From NCBI GenBank assembly GCA_002729525.1, contig PBYI01000042.1:1-64000 (forward strand): 64,000 nt of DNA, in the 5' to 3' direction. A model generated the notes under the pieces. The model was not told the origin of the DNA. It made no database searches and saw only the letters and a program-made list of their open reading frames with translations. The position numbers and the translations under genes were made by a program. Source of the stretch: Nocardioides sp. GTDB taxonomy: Bacteria > Actinomycetota > Actinomycetes > Propionibacteriales > Nocardioidaceae. Below are positions 42,296-50,466 of this stretch, in pieces (positions within the stretch are counted from its first letter, which is position 1; each line of letters begins with the position of its first letter).

Positions 42296-42325
42296 ACTGC
42301 GCCGAAGGGGCCTGCGCCGAGCCGC

Positions 42326-44617
42326 CTACCCCTCCACCACCCGCACCGACCGGATCCGGTGCACCGCGAAGGACCGCTCGTCGTCGCTGCGGTGGTCGTG
42401 GGCGCGCAGCGAGCCGTCGGCCACCCCGAGCGGGTCAACCATCCGGTCGGCGACGGTGCCGTGGGCGTCGACGTACCCGATGACGACGGTCGTGCCGGTC
42501 TCGACGGCCTCGCGGAGCGCGGTGAGCGCGCCGGACGGGGTGAGCGCCGGACCGCCCGACGAGGAGGCCGAAGCGGCCGACGGACGCGACGTGGCCGCCC
42601 GGTCACCGGCGCGCACGGCGGTGACGACCTGCGCGACCCGGGCGGTGTCGGAGGCGGCGGCAGCCCCCAGCGGACGCCGCTCGCGCGGGGTGCGGGCGCG
42701 CAGCGCGTCGGGCCGCACCACCTGCACGGTGCCGTCGGCGGCCTCCAGCACCGGGGCCGAGCCGAGCTCGCGGAGCCGGTCGAGCAGCACGTCGACCGGC
42801 ACGGTGCTGACGAGCACCGTAGGCGCGATCCGGCGCAGCCCCAGCGAGCCCGCCCGCGGGTGGTGCAGCAGCTCCGACAGCGCGGTCTCGTCGTCGGCGC
42901 GCAGGAACGCCTCGGCCGCGCCGATCCGCACGGTGCCGTAGGTGCGCACCGCGTCGTCGACGAGGTAGGTCAGCGGCTGCGGCACGGGAGTGCGCGAGAC
43001 CGAGGCGAGGAAGGCGTGCACCTCCGCACCCGACCAGCCGACGTCGAGCGCGCGGCGTACGGAGGAGCTGGAGAAGCGGTACGTCGTCGCACCGCCGCGC
43101 GACTCCACGTCGGCGACGAGCGCGAGACGGCGGGCCAGCCCGGCCTCGAGCGGACCGGGCGCGACCGCCGTCAGGTCGGCCTGCACCAGCACGTGGTCGA
43201 CCGGCTCGGGCAGCAGCGGCGCGAGCACGGCGACGGCGTCGTCGCCGGCGAGCAGCGCGCGGGTGGCCGCGGGGGCGCCGTCCAGCCCGAGCACCCCGAG
43301 CAGCCCGGCCTCCCGGACGGTCCACGCGACGTGGTCGGCCCGTGACGCCGGCCGGCGGGGCCGGTGCCAGGCGACGTGGTCGACCAGCGACGGCAGCCCG
43401 GTGCCGGCAGCGAGGACCTCGCCGGCCGGCAGGCGGGAGAGCGCCTCGAGCACGTCGTGCCGGGTCTCGACGATCCACGGCGACCCCAGCTCGGGCACGA
43501 GCGGGTTGAGGCCCTTGCCGCTCTGGTCGCGACTGCCGACCAGAGCCGGGAGCCGGGGCATGTCGAGCCACGCCCGCACCAGCCGCAGCCAGCGCTCGGC
43601 GGGCGGCGCGTCGGTCCAGGCGTCGAAGGCGTCGGTCGGCACCCACACCGGATCGCCCTCGGCGTCGGCGCGGCTGCCGAGCAGACCGGCCGCGGAGGCG
43701 ACCTCGACCAGCAGGGCCGCCACCGGCTCGTCGACCTGGAGCAGGGTCGCTGCCGCCTTGAGGTCGCGGACGCCGAGCCCGCCGCTGCGCAGCACGCCCG
43801 GCGGGTCGGTGCCCCACAGCTCCAGCAGCAGCTCGACGTGGCGGACGGCCTCGAAGGCCGCCCCGGACGCGGCGGAGTCGACCAGCCGCGCTCCCCGCTC
43901 GGCGGTCGCGACCTCCGGCACCGCGTCGACGGCGTCGTACGTCGTGCGCCCGCCGCGCAGCGCGAGCCCGACCTCGCCGGGCGCGTGCACGCGCGAGCCT
44001 GACCCGCGCGGCACCAGCAGGCGGCGGGCCAGGAGCTCCTCGGCGGGCGTGCTCGCCTCCTCGGGCAGCAGCGTGTGCCGCGACCCGGCGGTCGTGGCCT
44101 CGCCGCCCTCGGAGACCACGTGCTCGAGCATCGCCCGGGCGCGCGGGGACAGCTCGGCGACGCGCTGCTCCACCAGGTCGGCCGGCGGCGGCTCGGGGGA
44201 CCGGGGCTGGAGCCCGCTCACGCCGGGGCCGGTGCCCATCGCGTCGGCGACCCCGGTCAGCGGTCGGAGCCCGGCGACGGCGTGCCAGGCGAGCGCGAGG
44301 TCCTCCAACCGGTCCAGGGCGGCGTCGACGGCGGCGGGCTCGGCGTGCACGATGGTCCGCACGTCCTCGGCGGTGGTTTGACCGGCCACCACGAGGGCAT
44401 CAAGCACCGACAGCTCCAGCAGGGTCAAGGTGTCGAGCGCGCGCGAGATCGACGCTCGCACGGCGGCCCGGGAGGCCAGGTGACCGACGTCGTGGGGGGC
44501 AGGTGTGGTGAGGTCGAGCCGGGCGGCGAGCAGCCGCGCGAGGCGGTCGTCGGACCACGCGCGCAGCTGGTCGGCGAGCGAGCGGAACCCCGCGTCGTCC
44601 CTGGACGTCGACACCAC
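42326..44617 (-). CDS. Helicase-C3 / XPB-partner protein (Rv0862c-like)
   Basis: A 763-aa protein, about the length of M. tuberculosis Rv0862c. It has winged-helix-like repeats in the N-terminal half and a helicase_C_3 (XPB/Ssl2-like N-terminal) domain further on (LAGDDAVAVLAPLLPEPVDH, VLVQADLTAVAPGPLEAGLA, ALDVGWSGAEVHAFLASVSR). The C-terminus carries a WYL-like segment (VIGYVDAHGTVADRMVDPLG). It has no Walker motifs, so it is probably a regulatory or DNA-binding partner of the XPB helicase. GTG 44617 is selected because TAGCGT lies 7 nt before it. Confidence 0.8.
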   Translation of the reverse strand: MVSTSRDDAGFRSLADQLRAWSDDRLARLLAARLDLTTPAPHDVGHLASRAAVRASISRALDTLTLLELSVLDALVVAGQTTAEDVRTIVHAEPAAVDAALDRLEDLALAWHAVAGLRPLTGVADAMGTGPGVSGLQPRSPEPPPADLVEQRVAELSPRARAMLEHVVSEGGEATTAGSRHTLLPEEASTPAEELLARRLLVPRGSGSRVHAPGEVGLALRGGRTTYDAVDAVPEVATAERGARLVDSAASGAAFEAVRHVELLLELWGTDPPGVLRSGGLGVRDLKAAATLLQVDEPVAALLVEVASAAGLLGSRADAEGDPVWVPTDAFDAWTDAPPAERWLRLVRAWLDMPRLPALVGSRDQSGKGLNPLVPELGSPWIVETRHDVLEALSRLPAGEVLAAGTGLPSLVDHVAWHRPRRPASRADHVAWTVREAGLLGVLGLDGAPAATRALLAGDDAVAVLAPLLPEPVDHVLVQADLTAVAPGPLEAGLARRLALVADVESRGGATTYRFSSSSVRRALDVGWSGAEVHAFLASVSRTPVPQPLTYLVDDAVRTYGTVRIGAAEAFLRADDETALSELLHHPRAGSLGLRRIAPTVLVSTVPVDVLLDRLRELGSAPVLEAADGTVQVVRPDALRARTPRERRPLGAAAASDTARVAQVVTAVRAGDRAATSRPSAASASSSGGPALTPSGALTALREAVETGTTVVIGYVDAHGTVADRMVDPLGVADGSLRAHDHRSDDERSFAVHRIRSVRVVEG

Positions 44618-44624
44618 CCGCCCC

Positions 44625-44630
44625 ACGCTA
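44625..44630 (-). promoter_or_regulatory. Leaderless -10 element for the XPB-partner gene
   Basis: Reads TAGCGT on the minus strand, 7 nt before GTG 44617; the divergent PP2C gene begins 61 bp away. Confidence 0.5.
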
Positions 44631-44677
44631 CTGAGGTCGGCCGACACGCATCGCAGAGGCGTCGAGGAAGGATCCGC

Positions 44678-45496
44678 ATGACCCGCGTCGAGCTGCACCA
44701 CGGCGCCTCCACCGACGTCGGCAAGGTCCGCGAGGTCAACGAGGACTCCTACCTCGTGGCGCCGCCCGTCTTCGCCGTCGCCGACGGCATGGGCGGCCAC
44801 GACCGCGGCGACGTCGCCAGCCGGATCGTCGTCGAGGAGTTCGCCGGCCTCGCCGAGCGCGGCTACGACCCCACCCGGGGCGCGGAGGAGGTCGCGCAGG
44901 TGCTGCGCCACGCGCAGGAGCGCGTCGCGGCGTACGACGACGAGCAGCGCGCCGCGGGCGCCCGCGACTTCGCGGCGGGGACGACCGCCGTCGCCGCGCT
45001 GCTGGTCGAGCAGTCCGGCGAGCCGCGCTGGCTGCTGGCCAACCTCGGAGACTCCCGCGCCTACGTCTACGCCGGCGGAGCGCTCGACCAGGTGAGCGTC
45101 GACCACAGCCTCGTCCAAGAGCTCGTCGACTCCGGTGCCATCACGCCCGACGACGCCCTGGTCCATCCCGAGCGCCACGTGATCACCCGCGCACTCGGCG
45201 GACGCGGCAGTGCGGAGGCCGACTTCTTCGTGCTCCCGCTCTCGGCCGCCGAACGGCTGCTGCTGTGCAGCGACGGCGTCAGCGGCATGGTCGACGACGC
45301 CACCATCGCCCGGGTCCTGGCCGAGACCACCGACCCCCGCGACGCCGCCGACCGGCTGGTCGCCGCCGCCCTCGAGGCGGGCGGCCACGACAACGCGACG
45401 GCCGTCGTCGTCGATGTGGTGGGATTGATCGACGACGCCCACGACTCTGACGGCGACCGTCGGAGCCTCGAGCAGAAGCTGGGAGCCCTGCCGTGA
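44678..45496 (+). CDS. PP2C-family Ser/Thr protein phosphatase
   Basis: A 272-aa PP2C (PPM) phosphatase with all metal-binding motifs: VREVNEDSYL, FAVADGMGGHDRGDVAS, LLANLGDSRAYVY, LLLCSDGVSGMVDD and GGHDNATAVVV. It is cytosolic, with no transmembrane tail, unlike PstP. ATG 44678 follows GAGGAAGGA. The downstream FHA-domain gene overlaps by GTGA, suggesting the phosphatase acts on a target that the FHA protein recognises when phosphorylated. No protein kinase gene lies in the window. Confidence 0.9.
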   Translation: MTRVELHHGASTDVGKVREVNEDSYLVAPPVFAVADGMGGHDRGDVASRIVVEEFAGLAERGYDPTRGAEEVAQVLRHAQERVAAYDDEQRAAGARDFAAGTTAVAALLVEQSGEPRWLLANLGDSRAYVYAGGALDQVSVDHSLVQELVDSGAITPDDALVHPERHVITRALGGRGSAEADFFVLPLSAAERLLLCSDGVSGMVDDATIARVLAETTDPRDAADRLVAAALEAGGHDNATAVVVDVVGLIDDAHDSDGDRRSLEQKLGALP

Positions 45497-46680
45497 CCGA
45501 GCCCGTTCTGGACCGCTGGACCCTCACGAGCGGCGGCTGGTGCTGCGTGCTCGGGAGCGACGTCCTCGTGATGCTGCCCGCCGACCAGCGCGACCGGGCG
45601 GTCGCCCTGTGGTCCGCCGTCGACGAGGGTGCGCCGCTGCCGCGGCTGCTCGACCTGCTCCTGGCCGACGGTCTGGCCGCGCTCGACGACCTGGTCGTCG
45701 TCGCGACGGGCGGGTCGGTCACCACCGCCGTCGTCCGGGGCGCGACCGCCCGGGTCGAGCTCGCGACGCCCGACGGCCCCGTCGAGGTCACCGGTACCGG
45801 CGCCCGCACCTGGGTCGAGCGGACGGTCACCGACGTCACCGGGGGGCGCGTGACGACCGGTGACGACGACGGCGACACCTTCACGCTGCCGGCCGGTCTG
45901 GTGCGTGCGGCCGGTGCCACCTGGGGCGACGCCGCGGCACCCGTCGTCGACGACGGGCCGGCGGACGCCGCGGCGCCCGCGTTGCCGGTGGCGGCACCGG
46001 CCGCCCCCGCGCTGCCGGGTGAGCCGGAGCCTCCGGAGCCCTCCCCGCTGGACGTCGACGACGAGACCTCCGACCAGCCGACGCCGGGCTACGAGCCCGA
46101 GCCCACTCCCGAGTCCACTCCCGAGCCCGAGATGGCGGACGAGCCCCTCGACGCGCCCGAGCCCGCCGACGAGGAGCCGGAGCTGCTCGCCCCGGCCCCG
46201 CCGGCGGCCCCGGCGATGGCGCCGCCGATGGGAGCACCGACCCCCGGTCTGCCGCCGCCTCCGGCCCCGCCGGCCCCGGTCGACCCGGCAGCCGCGGCGC
46301 CTGCACCCGACCACGACCACGACGGTCGCGCCGAGGCGCCCGCCCACCGCTGGCGGGTCGCCTTCGACACCGGCCAGGACCTCGTGGTCGAGGGGATGAC
46401 CCTCGTCGGCCGTGACCCGGAGCCGCGCCCGGGTGAGCCGGTGCGTCACGTGGTGCCGCTGGGCAGCGACGACATGTCCCTGTCGAAGACCCATGCGCAG
46501 TTCCAGGTCGTCCCGGACGGTGCGCTGGTCGTGATGGACCGCGGCTCGACCAACGGCACAGTCGTGCTGCGCCAGGGCGTCGCCCGGTCGCTCACCGCCG
46601 GCCGCCCCGCGACGCTCGTCGACGGCGACGTCGTCCGGTTCGGCGACCGCACCATGACGGTGCGCCGCGAGCCGGTCTGA
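45493..46680 (+). CDS. FHA-domain protein with uncharacterised N-terminal domain
   Basis: A 395-aa protein. Residues 1-~160 form a compact beta-rich domain I cannot assign (LTSGGWCCVLGSDVLVMLPA, LVVVATGGSVTTAVVRGATA). An Ala/Pro/Glu linker (~160-285) follows, then a C-terminal FHA domain (MTLVGRDPEP, then MSLSKTHAQFQVV and MDRGSTNGTVVL) with the Arg, Ser, His and Asn residues that bind phosphothreonine. Translational coupling to PP2C suggests a phosphorylation-dependent switch. Confidence 0.8.
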   Translation: MTEPVLDRWTLTSGGWCCVLGSDVLVMLPADQRDRAVALWSAVDEGAPLPRLLDLLLADGLAALDDLVVVATGGSVTTAVVRGATARVELATPDGPVEVTGTGARTWVERTVTDVTGGRVTTGDDDGDTFTLPAGLVRAAGATWGDAAAPVVDDGPADAAAPALPVAAPAAPALPGEPEPPEPSPLDVDDETSDQPTPGYEPEPTPESTPEPEMADEPLDAPEPADEEPELLAPAPPAAPAMAPPMGAPTPGLPPPPAPPAPVDPAAAAPAPDHDHDGRAEAPAHRWRVAFDTGQDLVVEGMTLVGRDPEPRPGEPVRHVVPLGSDDMSLSKTHAQFQVVPDGALVVMDRGSTNGTVVLRQGVARSLTAGRPATLVDGDVVRFGDRTMTVRREPV

Positions 46681-46702
46681 CTGGGCTCGAGGGTGCGCGT
46701 GG

Positions 46703-47491
46703 CTACTGCGGGTCGGGCACCGCGTCGAAGGCGTCCGGCGTACCGATGAAGTGCGCGTGGTCGAACGGCCACACCAGCACGAAGACCTTGCCGACGATCA
46801 GGTCCAGCGGCACGAACGGCCGGTCGGGGTCGCAGGAGGCGTTCTTCGGCCCGCACAGCCGGTCGGAGGAGTCGGCCGAGGCGGCGCGGTTGTCGCCCAT
46901 CACGAAGATGCGGTCCTCGGGCACCGTCACCGACCAGTCACGTCGGCAGCCGTTCGGCATGGGGCCGTCGCAGTCGGCCTGGGGACGGATGAAGGCGTCC
47001 TCGTCCACCGAGACGCCGTTGACCTGGAGCTGTCCGAGGTCGTCGCAGCAGGTGACGGTGTCGCCGGGCAGCCCGACGACGCGCTTCACCAGGTGGCCGC
47101 CGGTCGGGTAGAGCCCGACCTTGGCCATGGCCTTGGCCAGCACGGTCTGCGGGCCAGGCTCCGGTCCGGCCAGCCACCCGCCCGGGTCCTCGAAGACCAC
47201 GACGTCGCCGCGGGACGGGGTGTCGTCGAACCAGCTGCTGACCTTCTGCACCAGGATCCGGTCGTTCTCGACCAGGCCCGGCTCCATCGAGGCCGACGGG
47301 ATGTAGAACGCCTGCACCAGGAAGGTCTTGATGATCAGGGCCATGCCCAGCGCCACGGCCAGGAGGATGATCGTCTCCAGCCACAGCGGCGTACGCCGTC
47401 GCTCGCGCCCGGTCGCCCCGCTGTCCCCGGAGGCGTCCGCGGAGGTCGCCTCGGCGTCGGACGGCGGGGGGGTGGCGTCGTCGTCGGGCAC
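46703..47491 (-). CDS. lepB: Signal peptidase I
   Basis: A 262-aa type I signal peptidase with a ~50-residue Asp/Ala/Ser-rich cytoplasmic N-terminus and one membrane helix (ETIILLAVALGMALIIKTFL). The catalytic serine is in FYIPSASMEPGL and the lysine in HLVKRVVGLPGDTV; box E is VMGDNRAASADSSD. It removes signal peptides from Sec and Tat exports, including the secreted proteins in this window. GTG 47491 is chosen because TACATT lies 7 nt upstream. Confidence 0.92.
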   Translation of the reverse strand: MPDDDATPPPSDAEATSADASGDSGATGRERRRTPLWLETIILLAVALGMALIIKTFLVQAFYIPSASMEPGLVENDRILVQKVSSWFDDTPSRGDVVVFEDPGGWLAGPEPGPQTVLAKAMAKVGLYPTGGHLVKRVVGLPGDTVTCCDDLGQLQVNGVSVDEDAFIRPQADCDGPMPNGCRRDWSVTVPEDRIFVMGDNRAASADSSDRLCGPKNASCDPDRPFVPLDLIVGKVFVLVWPFDHAHFIGTPDAFDAVPDPQ

Positions 47492-47498
47492 GCAGGGG

Positions 47499-47504
47499 AA
47501 TGTA
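47499..47504 (-). promoter_or_regulatory. Leaderless -10 element for lepB
   Basis: Reads TACATT on the minus strand, 7 nt before GTG 47491. Confidence 0.5.
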
Positions 47505-47550
47505 CGCCAGGGTGTCGAGCCCGGGCAGCGTCCCTCCGGGGCGGTGCGGC

Positions 47551-49701
47551 TCAGCGGGCGACGACGACCGGCAGACGGAGGGTCGTGCCGTCGCTGCCGC
47601 GCCACACGACGTGCCCGTCGTCGACGCCGCCGCGCTGCGGCACGGGCGCGCTGACGCGGAACCTCGCGGTGGCGCCGGGTGCGAGCTCGAGGCGGTCCGG
47701 GCGCACCCGCACGTCGGAGCGCAGACCGCGCACCGTGGCGGTGTACGTCACCCGGCGGTCGCTGGTGCTGGTGAGACGTCGGGTGGTGCTCGCCCCGCCG
47801 GCGCGCAGCACCACCGAGGTCTCGTCGAGACGGGTGACCTCGCCGTCGTACCAGGCGCGGAACCGGCCGGCGGACACCAGCAGCGCCAGCGAGGAGCGGC
47901 GCCCGGGGCGGACCTCCCCGGCGCCCGCGCGCAGCACGGGAGCGCCCGGGACCGCGGACGTCGTGGTCACCAGGTCCGAGCGCACCCGGGCGGGCCGGTC
48001 ACCGCGGCCGAGGTGCACCGCCGCCACACCGGCGACGTACGCCGCCGCCACGGCCGTGCCGCTGGCGAAGTCCCACCCGGAGCCGTCCGGGACCGCGCCG
48101 AGCAGCCCGCTGGCGGGGGCCACCAGGTCGGGCTTCACGACGCCGTCGCGGGTGCTGCCGGTCGGGGACCACGGGGCCGGACGCGCGCGCCGCGCGGGTG
48201 TCGCGCTCGGGGCGAGCACGACCCGGGCGGCCGGGTGCTCGGCGAGCCAGCGGCCGAACCGGACGCCGTCGTCGGCGTCGAGGTGGATCGTCGGCACGTG
48301 GTGCGGGTCGGCCTGCACGTCCGCGCCGGCCCGGGAGCCCGGGCGGGCCCGGTTGACGAGCACCATGGCGGCGCCGTCGGCGAGGGCGACGGCGCGGGAC
48401 TTGTCGACCCGGCCGATCCGGCCGCGCTCGCACAGCACGGCGGCGCCGGCGACCTGCGCGGCGTCGAGACTGCCGGGTGCGCAGACCCGGGCGTCGGAGG
48501 ACCGGGCGGCGGTGGTCGCGACGTCGGCGCCCCGGACGACCCGGACGGGTCCGACGCGCCCGCGCGACAGCATCGCGCCGGTCAGGGTCGGTCCGTCCGG
48601 CAGCAGCAGTCGCCCACGGGGCTCGGTGCCGGCGAGCGCACCCACGGTGGTCACCCATGGGACGGGGTGCGCCGCGCCGGCGTCGTCGGTGCCGCGGTCG
48701 TCACCCGCGGCCGCCGCGACGACCACCCCGGACTCGGCCGCGCCCAGGAGGGCCAGGTCGAGCGCGTCGACGGTGGCCGGCCCGCCGACCGAGAGGCTGA
48801 GCACGTCGACGCCGTCGGCGGTCGCGTCGTCGACGGCGCTGACCAGGTCGGTGGTCGAGCAGCCGTCGTCGTCGGGGTCGGGGGCGCTCCAGCAGGCCTT
48901 GTAGACCGCGAGCGAGGCGTCCGGTGCGCGGCCGCCGTGTCGGCCCAGGTCCGTGCCGGCGACGGACGCGGGCACTCCGGCGTTGCCGGCCGCGACCGAG
49001 GCGACCAGGGTGCCGTGGCCGTCGGTGTCGAGGGGCGAGAGCGCCGCCGACGAGGCGACCGCGTCGGCGCCGAACCCGTCGACGTACCACCGGGCGGCCA
49101 CGACCTTGCCGCCGCAGTCGGAGGCCGACCAGCCGGGGCCGTCCTCGCAGTGGTCCGGGTCGAGCGGAGCGGGTCCGGCCGTGACACCGGCGAACGACGG
49201 CGCGTCGACGTCGATGCCGGTGTCGACGACGCCGACCACCACGCCGCTCCCGCCCCGGGCCGCGCCGGTCGTGCGCGCTCCTCCCGGCACCGCGCCGGCC
49301 GCGGCCCGACGCGACCCGGCGAGCGGGCGCACCGAGTCGGCCTCGACGAGCTGCACGTCGGGCTGCGCCCGGAGCACGTCGGCCTGGTCCTCGGTGACCC
49401 GGACGGCCAGCCCGACGAGCGCGTCGCTCCACCGGGCCACCACCTCGACGTCCGAGCCCTCGTCGTCCACCGCCGCCAGCACCCGGTTCTGCCGGGCCAG
49501 CGCGGTGTAGCGCGCCAGTACGCCGGCGGCGTCGTTCGCGGCCGCCGCCACGCCGGGGCCGTCGAGCACGACGACGTACAGCCGGGTGGTGTCGCGGGCC
49601 TGCGCGGGCGCGCCGAGCGGGGCCGCGACCAGCGCGGTCGCGGCGACCAGGGCGGCGACCAGCGCGGTCACCACCTGCCGTCCCCCGGCACGGAGCCCCA
49701 T
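47551..49701 (-). CDS. Subtilase-fold secreted protein lacking the catalytic serine
   Basis: A 716-aa secreted S8-family protein. Domain order: signal peptide (to about residue 36, APAQARD), inhibitor-I9-like propeptide (~40-125), catalytic domain with Asp160 (VVVGVVDTGID) and His229 (DTDGHGTLVAS), PA-like insert (~400-480), and a C-terminal beta domain. In the canonical GTSMAxP motif this protein reads SGTAVAAAYVAG, with Ala550 at the catalytic serine, and the oxyanion-hole Asn is Asp334 (AAGDD). The gene is otherwise intact, with GAAGGAGG before ATG 49701. It is probably a non-catalytic pseudoprotease. Confidence 0.85.
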   Translation of the reverse strand: MGLRAGGRQVVTALVAALVAATALVAAPLGAPAQARDTTRLYVVVLDGPGVAAAANDAAGVLARYTALARQNRVLAAVDDEGSDVEVVARWSDALVGLAVRVTEDQADVLRAQPDVQLVEADSVRPLAGSRRAAAGAVPGGARTTGAARGGSGVVVGVVDTGIDVDAPSFAGVTAGPAPLDPDHCEDGPGWSASDCGGKVVAARWYVDGFGADAVASSAALSPLDTDGHGTLVASVAAGNAGVPASVAGTDLGRHGGRAPDASLAVYKACWSAPDPDDDGCSTTDLVSAVDDATADGVDVLSLSVGGPATVDALDLALLGAAESGVVVAAAAGDDRGTDDAGAAHPVPWVTTVGALAGTEPRGRLLLPDGPTLTGAMLSRGRVGPVRVVRGADVATTAARSSDARVCAPGSLDAAQVAGAAVLCERGRIGRVDKSRAVALADGAAMVLVNRARPGSRAGADVQADPHHVPTIHLDADDGVRFGRWLAEHPAARVVLAPSATPARRARPAPWSPTGSTRDGVVKPDLVAPASGLLGAVPDGSGWDFASGTAVAAAYVAGVAAVHLGRGDRPARVRSDLVTTTSAVPGAPVLRAGAGEVRPGRRSSLALLVSAGRFRAWYDGEVTRLDETSVVLRAGGASTTRRLTSTSDRRVTYTATVRGLRSDVRVRPDRLELAPGATARFRVSAPVPQRGGVDDGHVVWRGSDGTTLRLPVVVAR

Positions 49702-49776
49702 GTGCCCTCCTTCGAGCGAACGTCCATCCTCTCTCACCCCGCCAGGTGACGCCACGGGTGCGTCCAGACCGGGCCG

Positions 49777-49782
49777 TACGCT
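49777..49782 (+). promoter_or_regulatory. Leaderless -10 element for the HAD phosphatase
   Basis: TACGCT, 7 nt before GTG 49790. Confidence 0.5.
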
Positions 49783-49789
49783 CGCCGCC

Positions 49790-50395
49790 GTGGCACCAGT
49801 CATCGGCTTCGACCTCGACCTCACCCTCATCGACACCCGCCCCGGCGTGGCCGCGGTGCTCGAGGTGCTCGGCGAGGAGCTCGGCGTGGACCTGCCGGTG
49901 GCCGACCTGGTGCACCAGCTCGGCCCGCCTCTGGACGTGATGCTCGCCCCGCACCTGCCGGCGGACGCCGTCGGGCCGGCGGGTGACCGCTTCCGCGAGC
50001 TCTACCCGTCGCTGGCGATCAAGACGGTCCCGCTGCTGCCCGGAGCCCGCGACGCGGTCGCGGCGGTCAAGGAGGTCGGCGGTCGGGTGCTCGTGGTGAC
50101 CGGCAAGTACCCCGCCAACGCCCAGCGCCACGTCGACCACCTCGGGCTGGCGATCGACCACCTCGAGGGCTGGGTGTGGGGCACCGGCAAGGCCGACGTG
50201 CTGCGCCGCGAGGGCGCGCTGGCGTACGTCGGCGACCACGTCCACGACGTCGAGGGCGCGCTCGCCGCGGGGGTCACCAGCGTGTCCGTCCCGACGGGCG
50301 GCAGCAGCCGGGCGGACCTCGAGGCAGCCGGCACCCACGTCGTGCTCGACAGTCTCCTCGAATTCCCCTCCTGGCTGGCGGGGGTCGTGGCCTAG
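49790..50395 (+). CDS. HAD-family hydrolase (phosphoglycolate phosphatase-like)
   Basis: A 201-aa HAD hydrolase. Motif I FDLDLTLIDTRPG (nucleophile Asp and acid/base Asp), motif II VVTGKYPANA, motif III Lys around GTGKADVLRREG and motif IV YVGDHVHDVEGAL are complete, with a helical cap between I and II. It resembles Gph-type phosphatases, but the substrate cannot be told. The GTG start at 49790 has a leaderless TACGCT. It is divergent from the pseudoprotease and followed by the cold-shock gene. Confidence 0.82.
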   Translation: MAPVIGFDLDLTLIDTRPGVAAVLEVLGEELGVDLPVADLVHQLGPPLDVMLAPHLPADAVGPAGDRFRELYPSLAIKTVPLLPGARDAVAAVKEVGGRVLVVTGKYPANAQRHVDHLGLAIDHLEGWVWGTGKADVLRREGALAYVGDHVHDVEGALAAGVTSVSVPTGGSSRADLEAAGTHVVLDSLLEFPSWLAGVVA

Positions 50396-50398
50396 TCT
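50393..50398 (+). promoter_or_regulatory. Candidate -10 for the cold-shock gene
   Basis: TAGTCT overlaps the stop codon of the HAD gene and would give a leader of about 60 nt; long leaders are typical of cold-shock mRNAs. No clear -35 is seen. Confidence 0.35.
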
Positions 50399-50466
50399 GT
50401 GACGCCGGCCCGACCAGGGCCGGTCGCGAGCAGCAGACCCGGTACGACCAGCAGGTGAGGAACGCA

